Below, piece after piece: positions 1 to 10,654 of a stretch of 32,087 nucleotides of DNA. Position numbers and translations under genes: made by a program. The stretch's first letter is position 1; every line of letters starts with the position of its first letter. The DNA is from Deltaproteobacteria bacterium (GTDB taxonomy: Bacteria > Desulfobacterota > Syntrophia > Syntrophales > UBA5619): contig JAKAFS010000016.1 in the NCBI GenBank assembly GCA_021817825.1, forward strand, positions 22,499 to 54,585. Reading direction: 5' to 3'. The notes beneath the pieces were generated by a model. The model made no database searches, had not been told where the DNA came from, and saw only the letters and a program-made list of their open reading frames with translations.

Positions 1-1
1 G

Positions 2-2461
2 GCCAAATCGTTCCGCCTCGCCGTCAGCGACTTCGAAGGGTCGCACGCCATCGCCATGGTCAGCAACGCGGAACCGGGAAAGGTCTTTCTCGCCCTTCGG
101 GGGAGCGGCCAGTCGATCTACATCGGAATCACGCCCGATGCCTATCTCTATTCGTCGGAACTCTACGGTCTCGTAGAGGAGACCCCCTATTTTCTGAAAA
201 TGGACGGTGAGAAGCCCTCCTGTCCCGGCCGGCCGGAAACGAACGGCCAGATCCTCATCCTCGATCAGGAGGCGGCCGGCGGCGCCGCCGGCGTCACGGG
301 TTTTTGCTACGACGGAACGCCTCTGCTGCTTAGCGAGAAGGATGTCCGGAAGGCCGAGATCACGACGCGCGATATCGACCGGGGCGATTACCCCCATTTT
401 TTCCTCAAGGAGATCAGCGAAGCGGTCCTCTCGGTCAAAAAGACCCTGCGCGGCAAATACCGCATCGCCGGGAGGGGGGGGGCGGAAAAGGTGGTATTCA
501 ACGTCGGAGAGGACATCGTCCCCCGGAAGATCAAGACGGCCCTGATCGGCGGGGCGATCCGGCGGATTGTCGTCATCGGCCACGGAACAGCGGCGGTGGC
601 CGGAAGCGCGGTAGCCGAGGCCATCGCGAGCCGCCTCAAGGGGAACGGGATTGTCGTGGAGGCCACCATCGCCTCCGAACTCAGCGGCTTCTGTCTGGAG
701 AACGATCTGCAAGACACGCTGGTGATTCCCATCACCCAATCGGGGACGACGACGGACACGAACCGCGCCGTGGCCATGGCCGCCGAGCGGGGCGCCTCGG
801 TGATTGCCATCGTCAACCGGCGCCAGTCGGACATTACCGCCAAGGCCGACGGTGTCTTCTACACCTCCAACGGCCGGGACATCGAGATGTCCGTCGCTTC
901 GACCAAGGCCTTCTACTCCCAGATCGTGGCCGGCCGCATCCTGGCCCTCTATCTGGCCCAGGCCCTGCAAACCCTTTCCGACGAACGGATTGCCGTCGAG
1001 TTGCGCCGTCTCGAACAGACGCCGGCGCTCATGGAGAAGGTCCTGGCGCGCAAGGAGGAGATCCGGCTGGTCGCGGAAAAATGGGCAAAGCAGAAGCGGT
1101 ACTGGGCCGTCGTGGGGAGCGGGCCGAACAAGGCGGCGGCCGACGAGATCCGGATCAAACTGAGCGAGCTGTGCTACAAGACGATTTCGTCGGATGTCAT
1201 CGAAAACAAGAAGCACATCGATCTGTCGGCGGAACCCCTGATCCTGGTCTGCGCCGCCGGAAATCCGGAAGCGGTGACGGGCGATGTGGTCAAGGATGTG
1301 GCGATCTTCAAGGCCCACAAGTCCTGCGTGATCGTCTTCGCCGACGAGGGCGAGAAGCGCTTCGACGCCGTCGCCGATGCGGTCATTCCCATTCCCAGAG
1401 CGCCGTTGCCGCTGCCGGTGATTCTCAACACCGTCGCGGGCCATCTGTTCGGCTATTACGCCGCCTGTAGCATTGATGCGGAGGCCCTGTTCCTGCGCGA
1501 GTTCAAAGGACGCCTGAGCCTGGTCATGGCGGAGCAGGCCCGGGGAAACCTGAGCCCCTACGAGAGCATTGCCGATGCCGGCCTGCGCCGGCTCGTGAGT
1601 GATTTTGCGGACCGATTTCACCATGTCCGGAACGAGGGCGCCTTTGCCCTGACAAGCGCCCGCACCCTTTCCGATCTGGTGCTGCTGCTCAAATATGCCG
1701 CCGGGAAGCTGCCCCTCGACGATTTTCGGCATGATTTTCCCGCGGCGGAGGGGGCCCTCTCGCCGATCGACCTGCTCGACCTCACGCTCGGTCGCGCCGT
1801 GGACGAACTGGCACGCCCGATCGACGCCATCCGCCATCAGGCCAAGACCGTCACGGTGGGGACCAGCCGCAAAGAGGTGCGGTTGCAGGGTCTCTTCTTC
1901 GACCTTTTGGCCGAGCTGGATTTCTCCGCCGAGGCGCTTCTGAGCACCAATATCCTGGACATCAGCCGGATTCAGCGGGCGGTGGCTGCGATCAAGGGCC
2001 ATACGCTCTATGCCGTCGATGGCCTGGACGGTTCGGGGAAGCCTGGGGACGATTCTACGCTCGTCATCGTGGGCCGCGGCGGCATTTCTCTGGGAAAGCC
2101 TTCCCGCACCGAAGCGACGGGCCGCCTGATGGGGACCAAAAAGAGCATCGTGGCCTCCGGCCGCATCTATGTCGGACAGGGAAAATCGGACGGCGCCTCG
2201 ATCGTCATCGTGCCGCTTTTGGGAGACGACGAGCGGATCCATCGTCTACTCCTGATCCACGTGGACTTCAACGAGGCGCTTTCGATTTCCGAGCGGAAAG
2301 AGATCCTCGGCGATCGGGCGGGCGCGATCCGCGATCTCATCCAGGAAGTCAATCTGAACTGGGACGATCGTTGCCTGGGCGCCATTCCGCTGGGAATCCT
2401 CCTGGGCGAGCCGGTGGAGTTGATCGCCGGGATGATCAGAACCATGAACCATGAACCATGA
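2..2461 (+). CDS. GlmS-like double-SIS sugar isomerase/aminotransferase with C-terminal extension (5' end outside window)
   Basis: The reading frame is open from base 2, so the gene starts upstream of the window. The first ~165 visible residues resemble the end of a GlmS glutamine-amidotransferase domain, including SHAIAMVS and the linker PHFFLKEI...TLRGKY. A first SIS domain lies at about 566-950 (ITQSGTTTDT and SVASTKAF motifs, typical of sugar-phosphate binding). A second SIS domain lies at about 1090-1490 (VGSGPNKAAADE). In place of the short C-terminal lid of ordinary GlmS (family end LAKSVTVE) there are about 320 further residues that I do not recognise. GlmS makes glucosamine-6-phosphate from fructose-6-phosphate and glutamine. 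Because the second SIS domain is divergent and the lid is absent, the true substrate may differ. The stop codon is 31 bases before pyrG, so co-transcription is likely. Confidence 0.82.
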   Translation, partial: AKSFRLAVSDFEGSHAIAMVSNAEPGKVFLALRGSGQSIYIGITPDAYLYSSELYGLVEETPYFLKMDGEKPSCPGRPETNGQILILDQEAAGGAAGVTGFCYDGTPLLLSEKDVRKAEITTRDIDRGDYPHFFLKEISEAVLSVKKTLRGKYRIAGRGGAEKVVFNVGEDIVPRKIKTALIGGAIRRIVVIGHGTAAVAGSAVAEAIASRLKGNGIVVEATIASELSGFCLENDLQDTLVIPITQSGTTTDTNRAVAMAAERGASVIAIVNRRQSDITAKADGVFYTSNGRDIEMSVASTKAFYSQIVAGRILALYLAQALQTLSDERIAVELRRLEQTPALMEKVLARKEEIRLVAEKWAKQKRYWAVVGSGPNKAAADEIRIKLSELCYKTISSDVIENKKHIDLSAEPLILVCAAGNPEAVTGDVVKDVAIFKAHKSCVIVFADEGEKRFDAVADAVIPIPRAPLPLPVILNTVAGHLFGYYAACSIDAEALFLREFKGRLSLVMAEQARGNLSPYESIADAGLRRLVSDFADRFHHVRNEGAFALTSARTLSDLVLLLKYAAGKLPLDDFRHDFPAAEGALSPIDLLDLTLGRAVDELARPIDAIRHQAKTVTVGTSRKEVRLQGLFFDLLAELDFSAEALLSTNILDISRIQRAVAAIKGHTLYAVDGLDGSGKPGDDSTLVIVGRGGISLGKPSRTEATGRLMGTKKSIVASGRIYVGQGKSDGASIVIVPLLGDDERIHRLLLIHVDFNEALSISERKEILGDRAGAIRDLIQEVNLNWDDRCLGAIPLGILLGEPVELIAGMIRTMNHEP
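2441..2461 (+). repeat. Three perfect tandem heptamers (ACCATGA) over the stop codon
   Basis: ACCATGA occurs three times without interruption, and the last TGA is the stop codon of the GlmS-like gene. Seven is not a multiple of three, so gain or loss of a copy would change the last residues and the stop position just before pyrG. Confidence 0.9.
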
Positions 2462-2483
2462 ATATCGGCTATCGCTACTTTAA

Positions 2484-4091
<1,608 letters not shown>

Positions 4092-4094
<3 letters not shown>

Positions 4095-4124
4095 AAAAGG
4101 CCCTCCCGGCAAGCGGGGAAGGCC
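4092..4124 (-). terminator. Intrinsic terminator of the 4157-6310 kinase gene
   Basis: Read on the minus strand, an imperfect GC-rich hairpin (4099-4124, arms GGCCTTCCCCG / CGGGAGGGCC) is followed directly by TTTTTTATTT at 4098-4089. The U-tract overlaps the pyrG stop codon. The hairpin could also slow transcription from pyrG, but there is no U-run on that side. Confidence 0.7.
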
Positions 4125-4156
4125 GGTCGGATCAGGAAGCGGCGCGTCCTTGCATC

Positions 4157-6310
4157 TCAGGGGCGCGTCGTTGTCTGTGAGCCCCGGTCGGCAGCGAGGT
4201 CCGCTCCGACGGCCGGCTCCGGGGGGCGCGGTGCCGCGGTTTTTTCGTCAAGCAATTCCCTCACCTGCCTCAGAAAGCGAAGCGGCGTATAGGGCTTCAT
4301 CAGCAGCGGCAGGCGTTTGCCGGTCAATGCCTGCCGGGCGATTTCGCTTTCGCCGTAGCCGGTCACGAAAAGCGCCCGCGTATCGGGCGCCGCCTTTACG
4401 ATTTCGTTGTACGCCTCCCGTCCGCCCATGCCGGGCATGATCAGGTCCAGGACGACGAGGTCGATTTCGTCGCGATGCTCATGGAAAGCGGCCAGGGCTC
4501 TCTTTCCGTCCGGGGCTTCCAGGACCTTATATCCCTGATTGGTCAGGATGTCTCTCGTCATCTTCCGGATCATTTCATTGTCCTCGGCCACCAGAACGGT
4601 TTCCGATCCGCCGGCCACGGCGGTTTCCTGCGGCGGTTCTTTTCCCAGGGGAACCTTTTCCCGAAGCAGGGGCAGATAGACGGTAAAGGCCGATCCGGCT
4701 TGCGGTTCGCTCTCCACTTGGATGATCCCCCGATGCTGCCTGATGATTCCGTAGGCGACGGAAAGTCCCAGGCCCGTCCCTTTGTCCTTGGCTTTGGTCG
4801 TGAAAAAGGGCTCGAAGATCTGCTGCTTCAGCCGCTCATCCATGCCCGTTCCCCCGTCGCAGACGGTGAGCACGGCATAGCGGCCGATTTCGCCGTAACC
4901 GCGGCAGCGGACGAATCGTTCATCGATGTCGGCGATGCCCGTCGTGATCTCCAGCGGACCTCCGGCGGGCATGGCATCCCGGGCATTGGTGACGAGGTTG
5001 ATGACGACCTGTTCGATCTGATTGATATCGGCCAGCACGGGCAATGGCTCGGAAAAAGGGGTGAATCTCAGAACGATGTCCTCGCGGATGAGCCGATGCA
5101 GCATCTTCTGAAGGTTCGTCACGACGGCGTTGAGATCCACGGGCCGGATGCTCAGGATCTGTTTTCTGCTGAACGCCAAGAGCTGGCGGGTGAGGGAGGC
5201 CCCCCGCGATCCGGCGGCGGCTATTTCGTTCACGTAAGGCAGCAGGGGGTCGGCGCTGTGCATCTTCATCTGGAGCAGTCCCGCAAAGCCGCTGATCGAT
5301 GTGAGCACATTGTTGAAGTCATGGGCAATTCCTCCGGCCAAGGTGCCGATGTTTTCCAGCTTTTGGGCCTGGTGCAACTGCCATTCGAGCTGTCTGCGCT
5401 CCGTCATATCGGTCAATATGGCGAGATGGACGTCGGCGACCACTGCCCCGATCACGGCGATGTCCTTGACCGTTCCATCCTTGCAGATCACCCGGGCATC
5501 AAAGGGGGGGATGGCTTCTTGCGTCTGCTGGGCGGTGGCGACGGCCTTTTGCCAGGCCGCAAAGAGCTGCGGGCCCGCTTCCGGACCGTCGCAGGCCCGG
5601 AGAAACCAGGCGGCGATGGTCGACAGCTCGGCAGCGGAATATCCGAACCGTTCGCTGAAGGTCCGATTGACGTAGCGGACGGTGTCCGTGGGGTCGGCCA
5701 GCACCAGGCCGACCGGCAGGGTGTCCAGGAGCTGCTTCAGCTTCTCCTCGCTTTGCCGGAGGCTGGCTTCGGTCGCCTGGCGTTCCCGGACCTCCCGTTC
5801 GAGCCGGAGGTTGGTCGCCTCCAGGTCCGCCATCTTCTTTTCCAGCTTGCGAAAGAGGGTCTCGTTGTGCTGTCTTAAAAGCTCCCTGTCGGTTTCCAGG
5901 GGTTTCCCCGATTCCTGCGGGGGGGTTCCGCTTTTCCTGCTTTCAGCGAGAACCTCCTGTAAAACCTCCAGCAAGGCTTCGGGTTCCATCGGCTTGATCA
6001 GAAAACGGTCCGCGCCAAGGGTCAAGCCGAACTCGATATCCTTCTTTTCCGTATAGGTTGCCGTGTAGAAGACAAAAGGGATTTGGCGGAGACGTTCATC
6101 GGACCGCCATTCCTTGCAGAGGGCGTAGCCGTCCATCACGGGCATCAGGATGTCGGAGACGATCAGATCGGGGGGCGCGGTGCGGGCGGCTGCCAGGGCC
6201 TCCTGACCGTTGACCGTGGAGATGGTTTCGAAACCGCGGCTTTGCAGAAGGGTCTCGAGAAGGTAACGGTTCTCGCTGAGGTCATCCGTGATCAGGATCT
6301 TGCCGCTCAT
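4157..6310 (-). CDS. Receiver-PAS-histidine kinase-receiver hybrid protein
   Basis: A soluble phosphorelay protein of 717 residues with no membrane segment. The N-terminal receiver carries its phospho-acceptor at Asp53 (VSDILMPVMDG) and Lys106. A coiled-coil stretch follows at about 145-195, then a PAS domain at about 190-305. The dimerisation/phosphotransfer domain has the H-box AGGIAHDFNN (His330). The ATPase domain has the N box NLVTNARDA and the G boxes DGGTGMD and GTGLGLSVAYG. A second receiver ends the protein (LDLIMPGMGG, Asp622). The AHDFNN type H-box places it in the NtrB-like hybrid kinase group common in deltaproteobacteria. The start is set at the ATG at 6310, because AAAGG lies just upstream and MSGKILITDD is a typical receiver N-terminus; the frame is open 43 codons further. 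The output partner is unknown. Confidence 0.93.
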   Translation of the reverse strand: MSGKILITDDLSENRYLLETLLQSRGFETISTVNGQEALAAARTAPPDLIVSDILMPVMDGYALCKEWRSDERLRQIPFVFYTATYTEKKDIEFGLTLGADRFLIKPMEPEALLEVLQEVLAESRKSGTPPQESGKPLETDRELLRQHNETLFRKLEKKMADLEATNLRLEREVRERQATEASLRQSEEKLKQLLDTLPVGLVLADPTDTVRYVNRTFSERFGYSAAELSTIAAWFLRACDGPEAGPQLFAAWQKAVATAQQTQEAIPPFDARVICKDGTVKDIAVIGAVVADVHLAILTDMTERRQLEWQLHQAQKLENIGTLAGGIAHDFNNVLTSISGFAGLLQMKMHSADPLLPYVNEIAAAGSRGASLTRQLLAFSRKQILSIRPVDLNAVVTNLQKMLHRLIREDIVLRFTPFSEPLPVLADINQIEQVVINLVTNARDAMPAGGPLEITTGIADIDERFVRCRGYGEIGRYAVLTVCDGGTGMDERLKQQIFEPFFTTKAKDKGTGLGLSVAYGIIRQHRGIIQVESEPQAGSAFTVYLPLLREKVPLGKEPPQETAVAGGSETVLVAEDNEMIRKMTRDILTNQGYKVLEAPDGKRALAAFHEHRDEIDLVVLDLIMPGMGGREAYNEIVKAAPDTRALFVTGYGESEIARQALTGKRLPLLMKPYTPLRFLRQVRELLDEKTAAPRPPEPAVGADLAADRGSQTTTRP

Positions 6311-6749
6311 CGTATCCGCCTTTCTTCCGAGAGTCTGAAACCAAAGGCCTCCTGAATTCCGCTGCGATCGGCGAGCCCTTCGCAGAGGATTCTTCTGGCG
6401 ATACGCGATCCCGACTCCGCTTTTCGTCACAGTTGGCATTGCAGGGCGTTTTATGGACTGGGAAACTTTGCCTCAGTCGCTCCGGTATGTCAACCACTTT
6501 AAGCCGGCCATCGGCTCCCCTCTGGAAAGCGCCTGCTGCGGATTCTCCTGTGTTTTTGTCGAAAAGCTTTTAGGATGCACTATGTATCTATTCTTAACGA
6601 TATTAAATGGTTTCGTCGATAACAAATGCGATGCACCGGCGGAAGAAGTCTGCTATAGTATCATCGGCGGATAGGGTGCAATTTGGAAAAATGAAACTGC
6701 TCGGGAGATGCCCGAATCCCGATGCCGAACAAACGAAGGACTGCTGCCC
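6311..6749. other. Divergent intergenic region between two kinase genes
   Basis: No gene is supported here. The part from about 6545 to 6660 is clearly more AT-rich than its surroundings and contains a possible -10 box TATAGT at 6654-6659 on the plus strand, without a matching -35. It presumably holds the control regions of both flanking kinase genes. Confidence 0.5.
6465..6493 (-). promoter_or_regulatory. Possible sigma70 promoter for the 4157-6310 kinase
   Basis: On the minus strand a perfect TTGACA (6493-6488) is followed after 17 bases by CAAAGT, a poor -10 match (3 of 6). It lies about 155 bases upstream of the chosen start. Only the -35 is convincing. Confidence 0.3.
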
Positions 6750-9700
6750 GTGACCCCCAAGCCCACCTATGAAGAGCTGGAAGAAAGAATCCGGGTGCTC
6801 GAAGAGAACGCCGGCAACGCGATGGGGAAGGAGGACGCCCTTCACCAGAGCCAGGAGGCCTTCCGGAGTCTCTTCGACGACCCTGCCGCAGTAAAACTCA
6901 TCCTCGATCCCGAGACGGGGGCCATTGTCACTGCAAACCCTGCCGCGGCCCATTTCTACGGCTGGTCTTGCGAAAGACTGGCGCAAATGAATATTCGGCA
7001 AATCAATACCTTGCCTCCCGACAGAATCAAGGCGGCCATGAAAGACGCCCGGGACCGGACCCGGACCCGTTTTGAATTCCAGCACCGCTTGGCCGATGGA
7101 TCGGTCCGGGACGTCGAGGTCTTCAGCACCGGAATCACCATGGCAGGGAAACGCTACCTGCATTCAATCGTTCATGACATCACCGAGCGGAAGCGGGCCG
7201 AGCGGGAAAAAGGCGCCATCTCCGAAATCGGACGGATTATCGGCGCCTCTCTGAATATTGACGAGGTGTATGAGCGGTTCGTCGACGAGGCCCGCAAGCT
7301 GATCCCCTTCGACAGGCTCAGCGTGAGGCTGATCCATCTTCCATCGGGCACCCTGCGGCTCGCCTTCATGGACGGGACGCCCATCGCGGGACGTCAGCCG
7401 GGGGATTCCATCCCCCTGGCGGGATCGCTCACCGCGGAATTGCTCCGGACGCGGACCGGAATGATCGCCGATGCGAAAAGTTTCGAAGCGCTGACCGCGC
7501 GTTTTCCGGCCGCGGGCGATGGTTACAGGGCGGGGATGCGGTCGCTTTTGGCCGTTCCGCTGATTTCCAACGGCGTGGTCATCGGCAGTCTCGGTTTCCG
7601 CTCGAAAACACCCGATGCGTACACGGAAAGGGACCTCTTCCTTGCCCAGCGGATCGGGGATCAGATCGCCGGGGCGATCGCCAATGCCCAGATCTATGCC
7701 GACCTCAAAAGAGCGGAGCAGGAGATGGCCGTCATCGCCGAGATTGGCCGCATCGTCGGCTCGTCCTTAAATATCGATGAGGTCTATGAACGGTTTACCG
7801 GGGAAGCAAAAAAACTGATCGGCTTTGACTGGCTTTCCGTTTCTTTGATCGACCGTTCGGAGGGTGTGGTGCGAATCGCCCACGCCTCCAAGACCGAACT
7901 TTCCCTGCGACGGCCACAGGGGGATGTCTTTTCACTGGCCGGTTCGCTCAATGAAAAGATCATGGCAACGCGAAAAGGGCTCATTGTCCGGGTGGAAGAG
8001 AGATCCGCGCATTCTCCGCACTTCGTTGACAGCTACAAGGAAGGGCTGAGGTCGGCGATGAGCGTCCCGCTGTTCTCGCAGGGCGAAGTGATCGGCACCC
8101 TGAACTTCCGGTCGAAAGCACCCGGTGCGTACACGGATCGGGAGCTGTCTCTCGCTCAGCGCATCGGCGATCAGGTCGCCGGGGCGGTTGCCAATGCCAA
8201 GATCTACGCCGATCTCAAGCGGGCGGAGCAGGAGATGGCCATCATCGCCGAGATTGGCCGCATCATCAACTCTTCCCTGAAGATCGAGGAAGTCTACGAA
8301 CGGTTCACCCTAGAGGCCAGAAAGCTGATCGGTTTTGACCGGCTTTCCGTGGCGTTGCACAACCTCGCCGATGGATTGGTGAGGATCGTCCACCTGTTCA
8401 AGACCGATATTACCGGTCGGCGGCAAGGCGACGCCTTTCCCCTGGCGGGTTCGCTCAATGAAAAGCTCATGCAGACGCGAAAAGGGGTCATTGTGCGGTT
8501 GGACAGCAGCGAAGCGGTGGCCGAACATTATCCCAGCCTCGTTGCCGGCTACCAGGCGGGCGTGAGGTCGCTGCTTTCGGTCCCGCTGTTCTCGCAGGGC
8601 GAAATGATCGGCAGCCTGAATTTCCGGTCGAGAAAGCCCGGCGCCTTCACCCCGGCGGATCTTCGCCTGGCCGAGCGGATCGGAGAGCAGATCGCCGAGT
8701 CGATTGCCAATGCGACGCTTTACAGAGAACTCAGCGAGACGGAAAAGGCGCTCCGGGAAAGCAACGCGTTGTTTTCCCATTTTATGCGGCACTCCCCCAT
8801 CTACGCTTTCATCAAAGAAGTGACCCCGAACCGGAGCATCGTTCTACAGGCCAGTGAAAATTATCAGCAGATGATCGGCATTCCCGGTCGGGAGATGATC
8901 GGCAAGGCCATGGAGGACCTCTTCCCCGCCGAGTTTGCGGCAAAGATGACCGCCGATGACTGGGCCGTCGTCTCGGCCGGCAAGGTGCTGGAATTGGAAG
9001 AGGAATTGAACGGCCGGAGCTATGCGACCATCAAGTTTCCGATTGTCGATGCCGGTAAAGCCCTGCTGGCCGGCTACACCATTGACATCACCGAACGGCG
9101 GCAGTCCTATGAGGCCTTGCAGAAAAGCGAAGCCCAGTTTCGGGCGATCGTGGAGAACACCCATGACGGCATTCTTTTTATGGATGCCGAAGGCAAGATT
9201 CTCTATCGGAGCCCTTCCTATCGGCAAATCAACGGCCATAAAGACGAAGCGGGGAGGGGGCGCGATCTGTTCGCGACCGTCCACCCGGACGATTTGACGG
9301 TCGTCCGCGGCATCTGGGCGGAGATGCTGGAGCAACCGGAATCGCTTCACGAGCTGTCCTACCGGATCCTCCATCGCGACCAAACCTGGAAAACCGTGGA
9401 GTCGACCCTGCAAAACCTGCTGAACAACCCCAACGTTCGGGCCGTCTTCATGACCACCCGGGATGTGACCGATCGCAAACGGGTGGAGGAGCAACTGGCT
9501 CAGGCCCAGAAGATGGAGGCGGTGGGACGTTTGGCAGGCGGGGTGGCCCATGACTTCAACAACATGCTGGGCGTGATCCTCGGCCATGCGGAGCTGGCCT
9601 TGGACCTGGCGGCTCTGTCCTCCCCGCTCCAGGCCCACCTACAGGAAATCCGGAAAGGCGCGGAACGGTCGGCGAATCTCACGCGCCAGCTTCTGGCCTT

Positions 9701-10634
9701 TGCCCGCAAACAGACCGTCGCACCCAGGGTGTTGGACCTGAACGAAACGGTGACCGGCGTACTCAAGATGCTGCAACGGATCATCGGCGAGGATATCGAC
9801 CTCGTCTGGCGGCCGGAAGCGGACCTGTGGCCCGTTAAGATGGACCCCTCCCAGGTAGACCAGATCCTGGCCAATCTGTGCGTCAACGCCCGCGACGCGA
9901 TCTCCGGCGTCGGCAAAATCACCATCGAGACGGCAAATGCCGTCTTCGACGACGACTACTGCGTCATGCACCCGGGATTTTTCCCGGGCGATTATGTGCG
10001 GCTTGCGGTGAGTGATGACGGCTGCGGCATGGACAAAGAGACGCTGGCGCATCTTTTTGAACCCTTCTTCACGACCAAGGAGATCGGCAAGGGCACCGGT
10101 CTGGGCTTGGCCACGGTCTACGGCACCGTCAAGCAGAACAACGGCTTCATCAATGTCTACAGCGAGCCGGGACAGGGGACGACCTTCCGGATCTACTTCT
10201 CCCGGCATGCAGGTCAGGCAGAGCCGGTGCGGCCGGAAGGCAAGGGGGGGCAGCCCCTGCGCGGCAAGGAAACCATCCTGGTGGTGGAGGACGAGCCGGG
10301 CCTGCTCGAACTTACGACGACGCTGTTGACCCTTCAGGGCTATACCGTGCTTGCGGCGGGCACGCCCGGGGAAGCCATCCGGCTGGCAAGCGAGCACCGG
10401 GGCGGGATCCAGTTGCTGATGACCGACGTGGTCATGCCGGAGATGAACGGCCGGGAGCTGGCAAAAAATCTGTTGGCCCTCTATCCGGATCTCAAGCGCC
10501 TGTTTACGTCGGGATATACGGCCAATGTCATCGCCCACCACGGCGTGCTGGACCAGGGGGTCCATTTCATCCAGAAGCCCTTCTCCATAAAAGACCTGGC
10601 CGCCAAGGTCCGGGAGGTGCTGGATGAAAAGTAG
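6750..10634 (+). CDS. PAS / triple-GAF / PAS-PAS hybrid histidine kinase with C-terminal receiver
   Basis: A very large soluble sensor of 1294 residues. Domain order: a short N-terminal coiled coil (YEELEERIRVLEENA), PAS, three tandem GAF domains, two further PAS domains, HisKA with AHDFNN (His934), an ATPase domain (NLCVNARDA, DDGCGMD, GTGLGLATVYG) and a receiver (MTDVVMPEMNG, Asp1226). It has no transmembrane segment, so the signals are intracellular. The three GAF domains are close copies (periods 516 and 510 bases). The start is taken as GTG 6750, since GAAGGA sits 9 bases upstream and TPKPTYEELEERIRVLE is the usual beginning of such kinases. An in-frame ATG at 6708 has its purine run directly against the codon and is less likely. 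No DNA-binding regulator lies nearby. Confidence 0.92.
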   Translation: MTPKPTYEELEERIRVLEENAGNAMGKEDALHQSQEAFRSLFDDPAAVKLILDPETGAIVTANPAAAHFYGWSCERLAQMNIRQINTLPPDRIKAAMKDARDRTRTRFEFQHRLADGSVRDVEVFSTGITMAGKRYLHSIVHDITERKRAEREKGAISEIGRIIGASLNIDEVYERFVDEARKLIPFDRLSVRLIHLPSGTLRLAFMDGTPIAGRQPGDSIPLAGSLTAELLRTRTGMIADAKSFEALTARFPAAGDGYRAGMRSLLAVPLISNGVVIGSLGFRSKTPDAYTERDLFLAQRIGDQIAGAIANAQIYADLKRAEQEMAVIAEIGRIVGSSLNIDEVYERFTGEAKKLIGFDWLSVSLIDRSEGVVRIAHASKTELSLRRPQGDVFSLAGSLNEKIMATRKGLIVRVEERSAHSPHFVDSYKEGLRSAMSVPLFSQGEVIGTLNFRSKAPGAYTDRELSLAQRIGDQVAGAVANAKIYADLKRAEQEMAIIAEIGRIINSSLKIEEVYERFTLEARKLIGFDRLSVALHNLADGLVRIVHLFKTDITGRRQGDAFPLAGSLNEKLMQTRKGVIVRLDSSEAVAEHYPSLVAGYQAGVRSLLSVPLFSQGEMIGSLNFRSRKPGAFTPADLRLAERIGEQIAESIANATLYRELSETEKALRESNALFSHFMRHSPIYAFIKEVTPNRSIVLQASENYQQMIGIPGREMIGKAMEDLFPAEFAAKMTADDWAVVSAGKVLELEEELNGRSYATIKFPIVDAGKALLAGYTIDITERRQSYEALQKSEAQFRAIVENTHDGILFMDAEGKILYRSPSYRQINGHKDEAGRGRDLFATVHPDDLTVVRGIWAEMLEQPESLHELSYRILHRDQTWKTVESTLQNLLNNPNVRAVFMTTRDVTDRKRVEEQLAQAQKMEAVGRLAGGVAHDFNNMLGVILGHAELALDLAALSSPLQAHLQEIRKGAERSANLTRQLLAFARKQTVAPRVLDLNETVTGVLKMLQRIIGEDIDLVWRPEADLWPVKMDPSQVDQILANLCVNARDAISGVGKITIETANAVFDDDYCVMHPGFFPGDYVRLAVSDDGCGMDKETLAHLFEPFFTTKEIGKGTGLGLATVYGTVKQNNGFINVYSEPGQGTTFRIYFSRHAGQAEPVRPEGKGGQPLRGKETILVVEDEPGLLELTTTLLTLQGYTVLAAGTPGEAIRLASEHRGGIQLLMTDVVMPEMNGRELAKNLLALYPDLKRLFTSGYTANVIAHHGVLDQGVHFIQKPFSIKDLAAKVREVLDEK
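7224..8750 (+). repeat. Three tandem GAF-encoding repeats
   Basis: Units begin near 7224, 7740 and 8250 with the signature EIGRI..SLxIxEVYERF...ARKLIxFD. Each unit contains SVPLxSxGxxIGxLxFRSKxPxAxT and ends with a linker such as ADLKRAEQEMA. Units 2 and 3 are also strikingly similar at nucleotide level around the junctions (7700-7760 and 8207-8270), which points to fairly recent in-frame duplication. Confidence 0.9.
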
Positions 10635-10654
10635 GCCGGCGTAGGAGGCGTGCC

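Noticed and set aside
4475..5878. 467-codon plus-strand frame opposite the receiver-PAS kinase
   Set aside because: Antisense shadow of a complete hybrid kinase.
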